Source: Geobacillus kaustophilus (GTDB lineage Bacteria > Bacillota > Bacilli > Bacillales > Anoxybacillaceae). From it: a stretch of DNA of 64,000 nt. Below, piece by piece: positions 8,593 to 19,453 of this stretch. Made by a program: the position numbers and the translations under genes. The notes under the pieces were generated by a model. That model ran no database searches. It was given only the letters and a program-made list of their open reading frames with translations, and was not told where the DNA came from. Each line of letters begins with the position of its first letter. Positions within the stretch are counted from its first letter, which is position 1. The stretch is taken from positions 1,736,001 through 1,800,000 of the forward strand of contig NZ_JYBP01000003.1 in the NCBI RefSeq assembly GCF_000948285.1, in the 5' to 3' direction.

Positions 8593-10808
8593 GCCCGGGC
8601 CACTTCCTGCATGATGTATGCTTCGATGACATCTCCTTCTTTGATATCATTGAAGTTTTTGATCGTCAGCCCGCATTCATACCCTTGCGCCACTTCACGC
8701 ACATCGTCTTTATACCGCTTGAGCGAATCGATTTCCCCTTCGTAGACGACGATGCCTTGGCGAATGAGGCGCACCTTGCTGTCGCGGGTAATTTTGCCGT
8801 CAGTGACATAGCAGCCGGCGATCGTGCCGACTTTCGATACTTTGAACGTTTGCCGCACTTCCGCCTGACCGATCACTTTCTCTTCGTACTCCGGATCGAG
8901 CATCCCTTTCATCGCCGCTTCAATTTCCTCGATGACATTGTAAATGATGCGATGGAGGCGGATGTCGACTTTTTCCGACTCGGCGGCGCGCTTTGCGTTT
9001 GCATCCGGACGGACGTTAAATCCAATGACGATGGCGTTCGATGCCGTCGCCAGCGAAATGTCCGATTCGGTGATGGCGCCGACAGCCGCGTGGATGATTT
9101 TCACCCGCACGCCTTCGACTTCAATTTTTTGCAAGGCGGCGACAAGCGCCTCAACCGATCCTTGAACGTCGGCTTTGACGATCAAGTTCAGCTCTTTCAT
9201 TTCACCTTGCTTAATTTGTTCAAACAAGTCATCCAAGCTGACGCGCGTTTTGACGCTTCGTTGCTCCTGCAGCTGCCGCTGCGCACGCGCCTCCGCGATT
9301 TGCCGCGCCTTTTTCTCATCCTCAAACACCATGAAGCGGTCGCCGGCTTGCGGCACTTCATGCAGCCCCGTAATCTCAACTGGCATCGACGGAGTCGCCT
9401 CTTTGACGCGCCGGCCGCTGTCGTTCACCATCGCGCGCACGCGCCCGTAGGTCGTTCCGACGACGATCGGATCGCCGACATGCAGCGTTCCCGTTTGAAC
9501 CAAAAGCGTTGCCACCGGGCCACGCCCTTTATCAAGCTTCGCTTCGATCACCGTACCGACCGCACGCCGGTTCGGGTTGGCTTTTAATTCTTCCATTTCA
9601 CTGACAAGCAAAATCATTTCCAAAAGATGATCAAGGCCCTCTTTCGTTTTCGCCGACAGCTTGCAGAAAATCGTATCGCCGCCCCATTCTTCCGGAACGA
9701 GGTTGTATTCCATCAGCTCTTGCATGACGCGGTCCGGGTTCGCTTCCAGCTTATCGATTTTGTTGATGGCGACGATAATCGGCACGTTTGCCGCCTTGGC
9801 GTGGTTGATCGCTTCGACCGTCTGCGGCATCACCCCGTCATCCGCGGCAACGACAAGAATGACGATATCGGTCACTTGCGCGCCGCGCGCCCGCATCGTT
9901 GTAAACGCTTCATGCCCCGGCGTATCGAGGAACGTAATTTTTTTATCATTGACCGTCACTTGATACGCACCGATGTGTTGCGTAATACCGCCGGCTTCCT
10001 GCTCCGTCACTTTGGAATGGCGGATCGCATCAAGCAGCGTCGTTTTCCCGTGGTCGACGTGCCCCATGATCGTCACGACCGGCGGCCGTTCAACCAAATC
10101 TTCCGGCGCGTCGACAATTTCGATCGCTTCAAAGTTCGTCTCATCGATCGTCACTTTTTCTTCGACTTCAACCCCGTAATCCGAGCAGATGAGCTCGATG
10201 GCGTCTTTGTCTAAATCTTGGTTGATCGTCGCCATCACGCCGAGCATAAACAGTTTCTTAATAATTTCTGACGGTTCGCGGCCAAGCTTTTTCGCCAATT
10301 CGGCCACGGTAAGCGAGCCTTCAAACGTAATTTTTTTCGGCAGCTCTTTTTCTTTTTTCGCCGGCTGCGGTGCTTGTTTTGCGGCTGGTGCTCCCTGCTT
10401 TTTCCCTTTCGCCGGCCCTTTTCCTTTCTTTTTCGCTGCTTGGAGCAGTTTCTTTTCCTGCTGTTGCGCCTCGGTTTTTTTCGTTTCCTTCCCTTTTGGC
10501 GCTCCTTTTTTCTTCGCCGGTTTCATTTTCGCCGCTTCTTTGCTGTCGTCAAAAATTTCCTCATCAGCAAAATCGGCCGCTTTCGCCGGCGTCGGCCGTT
10601 TCGGCTTCTCCGTTTTCTTTTCCGCTTTTTTCTCTTCTTTTTTCCGAGCGTTCGGGCGATATTGATGGTCGAGTTTTTCGACGACATCAGCCTCGAGCAT
10701 CGCCATATGGTTGTTCACTTCAATGTTCATTTCTTTCAATTTATGAATGACGTCCTTGCTTGGAACGTTTTGTTTTTTCGCGTATTCATACACACGCATT
10801 TTCGACAT
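8589..10808 (-). CDS. infB: Translation initiation factor IF-2
   Basis: A 739-residue GTPase that delivers initiator tRNA to the 30S subunit, close to the roughly 740 residues reported for B. stearothermophilus IF2. It has an N-terminal IF2N domain, a Lys/Ala/Pro-rich linker (about residues 55-160), and a G domain with [27 protein letters not shown] and NKIDK, then domains II, III and C. The ATG at 10808 follows GGGGGTGAATGT. An open reading frame upstream of this ATG overlaps ylxQ and is not part of the protein. Confidence 0.97.
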   Translation of the reverse strand: MSKMRVYEYAKKQNVPSKDVIHKLKEMNIEVNNHMAMLEADVVEKLDHQYRPNARKKEEKKAEKKTEKPKRPTPAKAADFADEEIFDDSKEAAKMKPAKKKGAPKGKETKKTEAQQQEKKLLQAAKKKGKGPAKGKKQGAPAAKQAPQPAKKEKELPKKITFEGSLTVAELAKKLGREPSEIIKKLFMLGVMATINQDLDKDAIELICSDYGVEVEEKVTIDETNFEAIEIVDAPEDLVERPPVVTIMGHVDHGKTTLLDAIRHSKVTEQEAGGITQHIGAYQVTVNDKKITFLDTPGHEAFTTMRARGAQVTDIVILVVAADDGVMPQTVEAINHAKAANVPIIVAINKIDKLEANPDRVMQELMEYNLVPEEWGGDTIFCKLSAKTKEGLDHLLEMILLVSEMEELKANPNRRAVGTVIEAKLDKGRGPVATLLVQTGTLHVGDPIVVGTTYGRVRAMVNDSGRRVKEATPSMPVEITGLHEVPQAGDRFMVFEDEKKARQIAEARAQRQLQEQRSVKTRVSLDDLFEQIKQGEMKELNLIVKADVQGSVEALVAALQKIEVEGVRVKIIHAAVGAITESDISLATASNAIVIGFNVRPDANAKRAAESEKVDIRLHRIIYNVIEEIEAAMKGMLDPEYEEKVIGQAEVRQTFKVSKVGTIAGCYVTDGKITRDSKVRLIRQGIVVYEGEIDSLKRYKDDVREVAQGYECGLTIKNFNDIKEGDVIEAYIMQEVARA

Positions 10809-10821
10809 ACATTCACCCCCA

Positions 10822-11130
10822 TTAAGATCGGTCGAGCATCGTTTGCAATTGGCGCGCAAACCCTTCATCGGTGACAGCGACAACGACGCGGGCGTCCTTG
10901 CCGATCGCGCCGCCAAGCGTATACCGGTCCGGCACTTTGCAAAGCGGGACGCCATAAAACGTGCATTTGTTCGTCACTTTTTTTTCGGTGTTGATCGATG
11001 CGTCTTGCGAAAGCAAGACGAGCCGCGCCCGGCCCCGCTGCACTTCTTTGAAGACAAGCTCCTCGCCAGAGACGACTTTGCCCGCCCGCTGCGCCAATCC
11101 AAGCAGCGATGCCCAACGGTTATGATTCAT
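10822..11130 (-). CDS. ylxQ: L7Ae-family RNA-binding protein YlxQ
   Basis: A 102-residue L7Ae/L30e-type protein starting [24 protein letters not shown], a signature of the family of kink-turn RNA binders near nusA. It overlaps the ylxR end by 11 bases. I prefer ATG 11130, which matches the usual N-terminus; an AGGAG lies rather far upstream inside ylxR. Its RNA target is not evident from sequence. Confidence 0.9.
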   Translation of the reverse strand: MNHNRWASLLGLAQRAGKVVSGEELVFKEVQRGRARLVLLSQDASINTEKKVTNKCTFYGVPLCKVPDRYTLGGAIGKDARVVVAVTDEGFARQLQTMLDRS

Positions 11131-11410
11131 GTCCGGCTTGTTTCTCCTTTTCCGCCAAGGCGAGCAATTCGTCATAAATCGCATCATCGATGTCTGCTTT
11201 TAAATGGCGGGCCAAAATGTTTTTCTTTTTCGCCTGCAAAATGCATTCCGGATCAAGGGTAATATACGCGCCGCGCCCCGCCTTTTTGCCGGTTGGGTCG
11301 ATCGACACTTCCCCCTCTTTCGAGCGGACGATGCGCACCATCTCCCGTTTCGGCTTCATCTCTCCAGTGACGACGCATTTGCGCAACGGAATTTTCTTTT
11401 GCGCTGCCAT
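11120..11410 (-). CDS. ylxR: YlxR family (DUF448) nucleic-acid-binding protein
   Basis: A 96-residue basic protein of the YlxR/DUF448 family with the conserved [20 protein letters not shown]-terminal part and the [10 protein letters not shown] loop. YlxR proteins have been described as nucleoid-associated or RNA-binding regulators; the present sequence only shows the family. It lies 14 bases after nusA with an SD (GGGGGGAA) before ATG. Confidence 0.92.
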   Translation of the reverse strand: MAAQKKIPLRKCVVTGEMKPKREMVRIVRSKEGEVSIDPTGKKAGRGAYITLDPECILQAKKKNILARHLKADIDDAIYDELLALAEKEKQAGHES

Positions 11411-11424
11411 TTTTCATTCCCCCC

Positions 11425-12576
11425 TCACTCGATTTCCGCCGATTCATCAAACGATGGGGCGTTTTCTTCGCTATTTTCATTATCGGCCGCCGCATCGCTG
11501 AAATCAAGCGAAGTGGATGGCGCATGCGGATCAATGCCCATCTCCCGCGCTTCCGATTCGCTTTTAATATCAATTTTCCAGCCGGTCAATTTCGCCGCCA
11601 GCCGCGCGTTTTGTCCCCGTTTGCCGATGGCGAGCGACAGCTGATAGTCCGGAACGATGACCGTCGTCGCCTTTTGTTCTTCGTTGACAATGACGCGCAG
11701 CACTTTCGCCGGGCTTAACGCGTTGGCGACAAACTCCACCGGATCGGCCGACCAGCGGACGATATCGATTTTTTCTCCGTTCAGCTCATCAACAATGGCC
11801 TGCACGCGTTGCCCTCTCGGTCCGACGCATGCGCCGACCGGATCGACTTCTGGGTTGTCGGAGTGGACGGAAATTTTCGAACGGTCGCCGGCTTCGCGGG
11901 CGATCGATTTAATCTCGACCGTTCCGTCGTAAATTTCCGGCACTTCGAGCTCAAACAGCCGTTTCAACAGTCCCGGGTGGGTGCGGGAGACGAAAATTTG
12001 CGGCCCTTTTGTCGTTTTTTCCACTTTCGTAATGTATACTTTCAACCGGTCGTGCGGCTTATATGTTTCATTCGGCATTTGTTCGTTTGCCGGCAGGAGC
12101 GCCTCCGCCTTGCCGAGGCTGACGTAGACAAAGCGCGGGTCGACGCGCTGAACGATGCCGGTCATAATATCCTCTTCACGGTCGACAAATTCGGCGTAGA
12201 TGATGCTCCGCTCCGCCTCGCGCACGCGCTGGGTGACGACTTGCTTCGCCGTCTGTGCGGCGATGCGCCCGAAATCGCGCGGCGTCACTTCGAGTTCGAC
12301 GACGTCGCCGATTTGATAATTCGGATTGATCCGCTGCGCTTCCTCAAGCGAAATTTCAAGGCGCGGATCGGTCACCTCTTTAACGACATCTTTGCGCGCG
12401 AACACGCGGATTGTGCCGGTGTCCATATTGAGATCGACGCGCACGTTTTGCGCTTGGCCGAAATTGCGTTTATACGCCGAAACGATCGCCGCTTCGATCG
12501 CTTCCATCACGACTTCTTTGCTGATGCCTTTTTCCCGCATCAGATCGGCTAACGCCTCAAGCAATTGCGTGTTCAT
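11425..12576 (-). CDS. nusA: Transcription termination/antitermination protein NusA
   Basis: A 383-residue NusA lacks the C-terminal acidic repeats of E. coli, as usual in Firmicutes. Domains are an N-terminal RNA-polymerase-binding part (1-125), an S1 domain (about 135-200, IMTGIVQRVDPRFVYVSLGKAEALLP), and KH1/KH2 (DPVGACVGPRGQRVQAI; SLAIGKRGQNARLAAKL). The tail is acidic. It promotes pausing and intrinsic termination. It lies behind rimP in an operon whose leader may be a NusA-responsive attenuator. Confidence 0.97.
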   Translation of the reverse strand: MNTQLLEALADLMREKGISKEVVMEAIEAAIVSAYKRNFGQAQNVRVDLNMDTGTIRVFARKDVVKEVTDPRLEISLEEAQRINPNYQIGDVVELEVTPRDFGRIAAQTAKQVVTQRVREAERSIIYAEFVDREEDIMTGIVQRVDPRFVYVSLGKAEALLPANEQMPNETYKPHDRLKVYITKVEKTTKGPQIFVSRTHPGLLKRLFELEVPEIYDGTVEIKSIAREAGDRSKISVHSDNPEVDPVGACVGPRGQRVQAIVDELNGEKIDIVRWSADPVEFVANALSPAKVLRVIVNEEQKATTVIVPDYQLSLAIGKRGQNARLAAKLTGWKIDIKSESEAREMGIDPHAPSTSLDFSDAAADNENSEENAPSFDESAEIE

Positions 12577-12600
12577 GCAACAAAAATCCCCCTTTTGCGA

Positions 12601-13074
12601 TTAGAAGAAAATCACGGCTAATCGGGCGCTTGCCACTTTTTCATACGGAATGGCGACCGTTTTTTGCCGTCCGCGTTCTTTGACCAACAGCGTCACGGTC
12701 GTTCCATCAAAAGCGGTTAGTTCGCCTTCAAACTGCTTTTCTCCTTCAATGGGCTCATACGTTTTGATATATACATGTTTCCCAATGGCCTTGGCAAAAT
12801 CTTTTGCCTTTTTCAGCGGCCGCTCCGCTCCAGGCGATGACACTTCCAAAAAATAATGATGTGGAATCGGATCGACTTCATCCAGCTTTTCGCTCAATTT
12901 TTCGCTGACAGCACCGCATTGTTCAATATCGACGCCATCGTCAGAGTCAATGAAGACGCGCAAAAACCAATTTTTCCCTTCCTTCACATATTCAATATCG
13001 ACGAGTTCAAGCCCCATTTCGTCCAAGATCGGTGTGACGAGTTGTTCAACCGTTTCTGTCACCTTTTTGCTCAT
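12601..13074 (-). CDS. rimP: Ribosome maturation factor RimP
   Basis: A 157-residue protein (B. subtilis YlxS) with the conserved segments [22 protein letters not shown] and [12 protein letters not shown]. It assists 30S subunit assembly. The ATG at 13074 follows AGGAGGAACACA, which rules out a longer upstream frame. First gene of the rimP-nusA-infB operon, behind a leader of about 150 bases with a good promoter. Confidence 0.95.
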   Translation of the reverse strand: MSKKVTETVEQLVTPILDEMGLELVDIEYVKEGKNWFLRVFIDSDDGVDIEQCGAVSEKLSEKLDEVDPIPHHYFLEVSSPGAERPLKKAKDFAKAIGKHVYIKTYEPIEGEKQFEGELTAFDGTTVTLLVKERGRQKTVAIPYEKVASARLAVIFF

Positions 13075-13123
13075 TGTGTTCCTCCTTACCGAGCAAACGT
13101 GCATGCGTGGCATAATGAGAAAA

Positions 13124-13143
13124 TCCCCTGCACAAGGCGGGGA
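13124..13143 (-). terminator. Candidate attenuator hairpin in rimP-nusA leader
   Basis: On the RNA strand CCCCGC/GCAGGGG pairs with one bulged A and is followed by TTTTCTCATT, 50 bases before rimP. Position and T-tract fit a weak intrinsic terminator. B. subtilis NusA is reported to stimulate termination in its own operon leader; this element is a good candidate for the equivalent. Confidence 0.5.
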
Positions 13144-13176
13144 ATGAACGAGAGACGGGTGCCCATTCAAGACGAA

Positions 13177-13196
13177 AGAGTGGGTTTCCCCACTCT
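13177..13196 (-). terminator. Hairpin downstream of polC, in rimP leader
   Basis: A perfect 8-bp stem AGAGTGGG/CCCACTCT with a GAAA tetraloop is followed by TTCGTCTT. It could end transcripts coming from polC and would also be in the rimP leader, since the promoter lies upstream of it. Confidence 0.55.
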
Positions 13197-13229
13197 CTGC
13201 TTGCCATTATCTTTGCCAATTCCACTAAA

Positions 13230-13258
13230 ACTATAACACATTGGGAAATATATTGCAA
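13230..13258 (-). promoter_or_regulatory. Sigma-A promoter of the rimP-nusA-infB operon
   Basis: Minus-strand TTGCAA (13253-13258), a 17-base spacer, and TATAGT (13230-13235) with an extended-minus-10 TG one base before it. Matches 4/6 and 5/6, ideal spacing, in the gap between polC and rimP. Confidence 0.75.
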
Positions 13259-13260
13259 CG

Positions 13261-13317
13261 GGAAACTGCCGCCCGGACGAAAGAGCACTGTCCGCTTCCT
13301 TCAGCGGCGGCGTTTCC
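13261..13317 (-). other. Long structured segment just after polC
   Basis: GGAAAC-GCCGCC at one end can pair with GGCGGC-A-GTTTCC at the other, with a smaller CCGCT/AGCGG helix inside. No T-run follows, so this is more likely an RNA 3'-end structure than an intrinsic terminator. It lies directly between the polC stop and the rimP promoter. Confidence 0.45.
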
Positions 13318-13318
13318 A

Positions 13319-16300
13319 CTAAAACAGCGACAGCTGGTTATGGTCTGGAAGCGAGTCAAGGCAGCCGCGGCTTTCTAGATACTCGAGCAGCGTTTTCGAC
13401 AATTTGCCGCGCTGCTGCAAATCCTCCTTCGACAAAAACTCGCCTTCCTCGCGAGCGCGCACGATCGCCTGCGCCACGTTCGTCCCAAGCCCCGGAATGG
13501 CGTTGAACGGCGGAATGAGCGAATTGCCGTCAATGACGAATTCCGTCGCCTGCGAGCGGTACAAATCGATATTTTTAAAGGAGAATCCGCGCTCGCACAT
13601 CTCTAAGGCCACCTCTAGAACCGTGAGCAAGCTTTTTTCTTTCGCCGTCGCCTGAATGCCTTTGGCGTTGATTTCCTCAATCCGCTTGCGAATGGCGGCT
13701 GACCCTTTGATCATGGCGTCAAGGTCAAAGTCCTCCGCCCGCACCGTAAAGTACGACGCGTAATACAAAAGCGGATGGTGCACCTTAAAGTAGGCGATGC
13801 GCACCGCCATTAACACGTAGGCGGCGGCGTGCGCTTTCGGGAACATGTACTTGATTTTTTTGCATGAATCGATGTACCAATCCGGCACGTCATGTTTGCG
13901 CATTTCTGCTTCAAACTCCGGCGTTAAGCCTTTTCCTTTGCGCACGGATTCCATGATTTTAAAAGCGAGCGACGGCTCGAGCCCGCGGTAAATCAAATAG
14001 ACCATAATGTCGTCGCGGCAGCCGATGACTTCCGATAACGTGCACGTGCCGTTTTGAATGAGCTCTTGCGCATTTCCGAGCCACACATCGGTGCCGTGCG
14101 ACAAGCCGGAAATTTGCACGAGTTCGGAAAACGTTTTTGGCCTTGTCTCTTCCAGCATTTGCCGAACGAAGCGCGTGCCAAACTCCGGAATGCCGATCGT
14201 GCCGACATTGCACATGATTTGCTCCGGCGTAACGCCAAGCGGCTCGGTGCTGCTGAAAATGCCCATCACATCCGGGTCGTCGGTCGGGATCGTTTTCGGA
14301 TCGATGCCGCTTAAATCTTGCAGCATGCGAATGACCGTCGGATCGTCGTGCCCGAGAATATCGAGCTTCAACAAATTGTCGTGGATCGAATGGAAGTCGA
14401 AATGGGTCGTCCGCCATTCGGAGGACGTGTCATCGGCCGGATATTGAATCGGCGTAAAATCGTAAATTTCCATATAATCCGGGACGACGATGATGCCGCC
14501 CGGATGCTGCCCGGTCGTTCGCTTCACCCCGGTGCAGCCAGCCGCGAGCCGGTCGATTTCCGCGCCGCGCAGCTGAAGATTATGGTCGCTCGCATACGCT
14601 TTGACAAATCCGTACGCCGTTTTGTCAGCGACCGTGCCAATCGTCCCGGCGCGGTAGACGTTGTCTTCGCCAAACAGCACTTTCGTATAGTTGTGGGCGC
14701 GCGGCTGGTATTCGCCGGAGAAGTTCAAATCAATATCCGGCACTTTGTCTCCCTTAAAGCCAAGGAACGTCTCAAACGGGATGTCGTGCCCGTCTTTTTT
14801 ATATTTCGTCCCGCATCGCGGGCAGTTTTTATCCGGCAAATCAAACCCTGAGCCGACCGAACCATCGTTAAAGAACTCCGAATGCTTGCAGTTCGGGCAA
14901 ACGTAATGCGGCGGCAGCGGATTGACCTCAGTGATTTCCGTCATCGTCGCGACAAACGACGAGCCGACCGATCCGCGCGACCCGACAAGGTAGCCGTCAT
15001 CGAGCGATTTTTTCACAAGCTTGTGCGAGATCAAATAAATGACGGCAAAGCCATGGCCGATGATGCTTTTTAACTCCTTCTCAAGCCGCTCTTCAACAAG
15101 CTTCGGCAACGGGTCGCCGTAAATGTCCTTCGCCCGCCGGTAGCTCATTTCCCTGATTTCCTCGTCCGCCCCTTCGATGCGCGGCGTATACAGCTCATCT
15201 TTGATCGGCTTGACATCGCCGATTAACGAAGCGATTTTTTGCGTGTTGTCAACGACGATTTCCTTCGCTTTTTCCGACCCTAAAAACGAGAAGCAGTCAA
15301 TCATTTCATTCGTCGTACGGAAATATACATCCGGCAGTTCATGGCGGTTGAGCGGATTCGCTCCGCCTTGCGAATGGATTAAGATTTTCCGGTAAATTTT
15401 ATCTTCTGGGTTCAAGTAATGGACGTTGCCAGTGGCGACAACCGGGATGTCGAGCTTCTCACCAAGGGCGACGATGCTGCGGATGATGTTTTTGATCATC
15501 TCTTCGTCTTTCACATAATCCATCTCGATGAGCGGCTTGTACACGTCCGGCGGATGCACTTCAAGAAAATCGTAAAAACGGGCGATGTCTTCGACTTCTT
15601 CTGGCGCCTTTTGGATCAAGTTGTCAAACAGCTCTCCTTTGTCGCAGCCCGAGCCGACAAGCAGGCCGTCGCGATGCTTGACGAGCACGGAGCGCGGGAT
15701 GCGCGGCATACGGTGAAAATATTGAATGTGCGACAATGACACAAGCTTGAACAAATTTTTCAATCCAGTCTCGTTTTGCGCCAACAGCGTCACATGGAAC
15801 GGGCGCGCAAGCCGATAGGACGATTCGCTGTGCGTGCGGCTGTTTAATTCGTCATGAAACAGTATGCCGCGTTCTTCCGCTTCCTTCAACAGCTTCATAA
15901 GCAAATGCCCGGTTGCCTCCGCGTCGTAGATGGCGCGGTGGTGCTGCGTCAATTCAATGTCAAATTTTTTGCACAATGTATTGAGCCGATGGTTTTTCAA
16001 ATCCGGGTATAAAAAACGGGCCAGTTCGAGCGTATCGATGACCGGATTCGTGATTTTGCCGCGCCCCATGCGAGCGAGGCCCGCGTTTAAAAAACCGATG
16101 TCAAAGCTGGCGTTGTGGGCGACAAGCGTGGCATCGCCGGCCCAGTCAACAAAACGGGTCAACACGTCTTCCGGCTTCGGGGCGTCTTTCACCATCTCAT
16201 CGGTGATCCCAGTCAGCTCCATCGTTGTCACCGACAACGGATGTCCAGGGTTGGCAAACGACATAAACCGATCAATGATCTCGCCGTCTTTCACTTTGAC

Positions 16301-17623
16301 CGCCGCCAGCTCAATGATCGTATTGTACACAGCCGACAAGCCCGTCGTCTCGACGTCAAAGATGACGTACGTTTCCTCCGAAAGACGGCGGTGCGTTTCA
16401 TTGTAGGCGATCGGCACGCCATCATCGACGATATTCGCCTCAAGGCCGTAAATGACCTTCATGCCGTGTTTTTTCGCCGCGCTGTACGCCTCCGGAAACG
16501 ACTGAACAACGGCATGATCAGTGACGGCGATCGCCGGATGCCCCCATTTTTTCGCTTGCTCAATGAGTTTTGTCACCGAGGTGACCGCGTCCATTTGGCT
16601 CATCGGGGTATGCAAATGGAGCTCGACCCTCTTTTCCCCTTCCGGCGCCGTATCTTGCCGTTCGTTTGCGGCGATTTCGTTCAAATCGTTGGCGATGATG
16701 ACCAAATCACGGACGAACGTATCGTTTTGCACGCTGCCGCGCACTTTCACCCACATGCCTTTTTTGACGCCGCTCATGAGCTCGGCGTCCTCTTTGTCAC
16801 GCGAGAACATTTTGACTAAAATCGAGTTCGTGTAATCTGTGATTTTCATGGTCAACAGCGTGCGGCCGCTTTTTAATTCGCTTACTTCGGCGTCAAATAC
16901 ATAGCCTTGCACCACGACGCGCCGCTCTTCTTCGACGATCGTCTCAAGCCGCCGCACCGGCTCCTCGTCGCGGATCGGATAGCCGATGACAAGCGGACCG
17001 GACGGAGGCGCAGACGCGGCCTTTTCTTCTTCCCTCGCTAAATCGGTCAGCACAGCAAGCGCTCGCTCTTCGTCCTCTTGCTGTTTTTGCGCCAAAAACT
17101 GTTCCATTTCCTGCTTGGACGGCTCGACGCTGACGTCAAGCTGAAGGGGGGGAAACCCAAACGAAGCGTACACATCAGCGATTTTTTTGGAGAACCGCCG
17201 TTTGATCGCCAGCGCTTCCGCTTCATGGCGGGCAACGACAAGCAGCTTGTTTCCTTTCAGCTCCGGCGTCTGCCGGCTGAGCCAATCGACAAGCGGCGAC
17301 ATGCCTTCTTGCAGCTCGGCAAGGCAAAGCGGCCAATACGCCTGCACATCCGCCTCAGTTACGCGCGGCGCTTCGACTTCCATCGTATGGCGGACGGCGG
17401 CGACATGGCGGAACGCCGTCTGCAGCCGATCGGCAAACGTTTTGTATACATGAACCGGCAGCACGTTGTCGAACTGAAAATAAAAATGCCAGCTTTTCTC
17501 CTCTTTATCGATCACGACTTTGCGAATGGCCGCCTCACGAAAATGCGGCATCCATTCGTCCGACGTCATCTTCAGCTGCTCAAGCAGGATAAGAAACCGC
17601 TCTTTTTGTTCTTTTGTCACCAT
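13319..17623 (-). CDS. polC: DNA polymerase III alpha subunit, PolC type
   Basis: The 1434-residue replicative polymerase of low-GC Gram-positives. An N-terminal region and OB domain precede a split PHP domain, into which a DnaQ-like 3'-5' proofreading exonuclease is inserted ([16 protein letters not shown], acidic DxE). The polymerase core has a zinc site ([10 protein letters not shown] and CPRCGTKY) and catalytic [12 protein letters not shown]. Helix-hairpin-helix [15 protein letters not shown] and QLSLF, a likely clamp-binding tail, end it. ATG 17623 has GAGGGG ten bases upstream; an ATG at 17653 could add ten residues. A G. kaustophilus PolC structure is known, and this looks nearly identical from memory. 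Confidence 0.97.
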   Translation of the reverse strand: MVTKEQKERFLILLEQLKMTSDEWMPHFREAAIRKVVIDKEEKSWHFYFQFDNVLPVHVYKTFADRLQTAFRHVAAVRHTMEVEAPRVTEADVQAYWPLCLAELQEGMSPLVDWLSRQTPELKGNKLLVVARHEAEALAIKRRFSKKIADVYASFGFPPLQLDVSVEPSKQEMEQFLAQKQQEDEERALAVLTDLAREEEKAASAPPSGPLVIGYPIRDEEPVRRLETIVEEERRVVVQGYVFDAEVSELKSGRTLLTMKITDYTNSILVKMFSRDKEDAELMSGVKKGMWVKVRGSVQNDTFVRDLVIIANDLNEIAANERQDTAPEGEKRVELHLHTPMSQMDAVTSVTKLIEQAKKWGHPAIAVTDHAVVQSFPEAYSAAKKHGMKVIYGLEANIVDDGVPIAYNETHRRLSEETYVIFDVETTGLSAVYNTIIELAAVKVKDGEIIDRFMSFANPGHPLSVTTMELTGITDEMVKDAPKPEDVLTRFVDWAGDATLVAHNASFDIGFLNAGLARMGRGKITNPVIDTLELARFLYPDLKNHRLNTLCKKFDIELTQHHRAIYDAEATGHLLMKLLKEAEERGILFHDELNSRTHSESSYRLARPFHVTLLAQNETGLKNLFKLVSLSHIQYFHRMPRIPRSVLVKHRDGLLVGSGCDKGELFDNLIQKAPEEVEDIARFYDFLEVHPPDVYKPLIEMDYVKDEEMIKNIIRSIVALGEKLDIPVVATGNVHYLNPEDKIYRKILIHSQGGANPLNRHELPDVYFRTTNEMIDCFSFLGSEKAKEIVVDNTQKIASLIGDVKPIKDELYTPRIEGADEEIREMSYRRAKDIYGDPLPKLVEERLEKELKSIIGHGFAVIYLISHKLVKKSLDDGYLVGSRGSVGSSFVATMTEITEVNPLPPHYVCPNCKHSEFFNDGSVGSGFDLPDKNCPRCGTKYKKDGHDIPFETFLGFKGDKVPDIDLNFSGEYQPRAHNYTKVLFGEDNVYRAGTIGTVADKTAYGFVKAYASDHNLQLRGAEIDRLAAGCTGVKRTTGQHPGGIIVVPDYMEIYDFTPIQYPADDTSSEWRTTHFDFHSIHDNLLKLDILGHDDPTVIRMLQDLSGIDPKTIPTDDPDVMGIFSSTEPLGVTPEQIMCNVGTIGIPEFGTRFVRQMLEETRPKTFSELVQISGLSHGTDVWLGNAQELIQNGTCTLSEVIGCRDDIMVYLIYRGLEPSLAFKIMESVRKGKGLTPEFEAEMRKHDVPDWYIDSCKKIKYMFPKAHAAAYVLMAVRIAYFKVHHPLLYYASYFTVRAEDFDLDAMIKGSAAIRKRIEEINAKGIQATAKEKSLLTVLEVALEMCERGFSFKNIDLYRSQATEFVIDGNSLIPPFNAIPGLGTNVAQAIVRAREEGEFLSKEDLQQRGKLSKTLLEYLESRGCLDSLPDHNQLSLF

Positions 17624-17673
17624 GACGTTCGTTTGTTCCCCTCTCAACATCATTCTCTTTTCTATATCATACC

Positions 17674-17720
17674 ATAACAAAAGCGCTGGCGAAAAAGACA
17701 GAATTCTTTTTCGCCAGCGC
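17674..17720 (-). terminator. Terminator between proS and polC
   Basis: A perfect 15-bp inverted repeat (17683-17697 and 17706-17720, GCGCTGGCGAAAAAG and its complement, 8-base loop) is followed on the minus strand by TTTTGTT. Strong intrinsic terminator after proS; polC then needs its own promoter or readthrough. A TATGAT just beyond has no convincing -35. Confidence 0.85.
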
Positions 17721-17726
17721 CGGCAC

Positions 17727-19430
17727 TCATGATTGAAGGAGACGGCGTGCAGTGTCGACAAGCTCGCTGACCGGCACATCGAACGTCTCGCCTGTTTTCC
17801 TCACTTTTACTTCCACAACGCCTTCGCCCGCTCGCTTGCCGACGGTGACGCGGAGCGGAATGCCGATCAAATCGCTGTCGGCAAACTTCACCCCAGCCCG
17901 TTCGGGGCGGTCGTCATACAACACTTCAAACCCAGCCTGTCCGAGCTTTTCATACCACTCTTCCGCCAACGCACGCTGTTCATCGCTTTTTGCGTTCGCT
18001 GTAAGCAAATGGATGTGAAACGGGGCGACCGAAGCCGGCCACACAAGCCCGTGTTCGTCGGCAAACTGTTCGGCGATTGCGGCCACCAATCTTGATACGC
18101 CGATGCCGTAGCAACCCATGATCATCGTCTGCGTTTGACCGTTTTCATCCAAATAGACGGCGTTCATCGCTTCGCTGTATTTCGTGCCAAGCTTAAACAC
18201 GTGCCCGACTTCAATGCCGCGGGCGAAGCGGATCGTTCCTTTGCCGTCCGGAGACGGGTCGCCCTCTTGGACAAAGCGCAAATCCGCATACTGGCTGACG
18301 GCAAAATCGCGGCCCGGGTTCACGCCGATGTAATGATAGCCTTCCTCGTTTGCGCCGCAAACGCCGTTGACGATGGCGGCGACAGCATGGTCCGCGATCA
18401 CTATGACGTCTTCGCTGACGCCGATCGGGCCGAGCGAGCCGATTGGAGCGTTCATCACCCGCTCCGTTTCTTCCGGCGTCGCCAATTCGACGACCGTCGC
18501 GTCGAGCACGTTTTTCACCTTTACCTCGTTCGCTTCATGATCGCCGCGGACGAGAACGAGCACATAGCGGCCGTTCACATTGAACAAAAGCGATTTGATG
18601 CAGCGCTCCGGCGATATTTGTAAGTGCGAAGCGACTTCAGCGATCGTTTTTTGCCCCGGCGTTGCCACTTTTTTTAATTCGGCTGGCGGCTCATCGCTTT
18701 TTTCGTACGTCGCCACGACCGGCGCCATCTCAATGTTGGCGGCGTAGTCCGACGCGTCCGAATAGGCGATCGTATCTTCGCCGATGTCTGAGAGCACCAT
18801 AAACTCATGCGTATCTTTGCCGCCGATCGCTCCCGAGTCAGCGATGACGGCGCGGAAGTTTAATCCGCAGCGGCGGAAAATGTTCGAATAGGCGTTGTAC
18901 ATGTCGTTGTACGTTTCATCCAAGCTCTCTTTTGACGTATGGAACGAGTAGGCGTCTTTCATCATGAACTCGCGGCCGCGCAACAGCCCAAAACGCGGAC
19001 GCTTTTCATCGCGGAATTTCGTTTGGATTTGATACAAGACAAGCGGCAGCCGCTTGTACGTTTTCACCTCGTCGCGGACGATCGCCGTGATCATTTCCTC
19101 ATGCGTCGGCCCGAGGGCGAAATCGCGCTCGTGCCGGTCTTTTAAGCGCATCAGCTCCGGCCCGTACGAGTACCAGCGGCCGGACTGCTGCCAAAGCTCA
19201 GCCGGCTGCAAGGCCGGCATGAAGAGCTCCATCGCTCCAATCCGGTTCATTTCCTCGCGAATGATAGCTTCCACTTTTTGCAAAACACGTTGCCCAAGCG
19301 GCAAAAACGTATAGACGCCGCTTGCGCTTTGACGAATGAAGCCGGCCCGCAGCAGAAGCTGATGGCTTTTCACTTCCGCATCCGCCGGCACTTCACGCAA
19401 CGTCGGAATAAATGCTTGACTTTGTCTCAT
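17727..19430 (-). CDS. proS: Prolyl-tRNA synthetase
   Basis: A 567-residue bacterial-type ProRS charging tRNA-Pro. It starts [20 protein letters not shown]. Class II motifs are present ([24 protein letters not shown]; motif 2 [27 protein letters not shown]; motif 3 [14 protein letters not shown]). The insertion editing domain lies about 230-390 and the anticodon-binding domain is C-terminal. GAGGTGG seven bases upstream sets the start. It lies 23 bases after rseP, ending the uppS-cdsA-dxr-rseP-proS cluster. Confidence 0.97.
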   Translation of the reverse strand: MRQSQAFIPTLREVPADAEVKSHQLLLRAGFIRQSASGVYTFLPLGQRVLQKVEAIIREEMNRIGAMELFMPALQPAELWQQSGRWYSYGPELMRLKDRHERDFALGPTHEEMITAIVRDEVKTYKRLPLVLYQIQTKFRDEKRPRFGLLRGREFMMKDAYSFHTSKESLDETYNDMYNAYSNIFRRCGLNFRAVIADSGAIGGKDTHEFMVLSDIGEDTIAYSDASDYAANIEMAPVVATYEKSDEPPAELKKVATPGQKTIAEVASHLQISPERCIKSLLFNVNGRYVLVLVRGDHEANEVKVKNVLDATVVELATPEETERVMNAPIGSLGPIGVSEDVIVIADHAVAAIVNGVCGANEEGYHYIGVNPGRDFAVSQYADLRFVQEGDPSPDGKGTIRFARGIEVGHVFKLGTKYSEAMNAVYLDENGQTQTMIMGCYGIGVSRLVAAIAEQFADEHGLVWPASVAPFHIHLLTANAKSDEQRALAEEWYEKLGQAGFEVLYDDRPERAGVKFADSDLIGIPLRVTVGKRAGEGVVEVKVRKTGETFDVPVSELVDTARRLLQS

Positions 19431-19453
19431 CCATTAGCCACCTCGTTTTCTCT

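Noticed and set aside
8685-9587. Long plus-strand open frames opposite infB, pnp, polC, cheA and others (some 200-330 codons)
   Set aside because: They lie wholly opposite strongly conserved genes, have no ribosome sites or family resemblance, and are expected from the GC-rich codon usage of the minus-strand genes.
10809-10955. 49-codon extension of infB, and similar upstream extensions of rimP, cdsA, flhB, fliO, fliL, cheC
   Set aside because: Each overlaps the previous gene in another frame, and the conserved N-terminus with a good ribosome site begins later.
17660-17680. Promoter for polC at TATGAT
   Set aside because: The -35 would fall inside the terminator stem (TTTCGC), a poor match.
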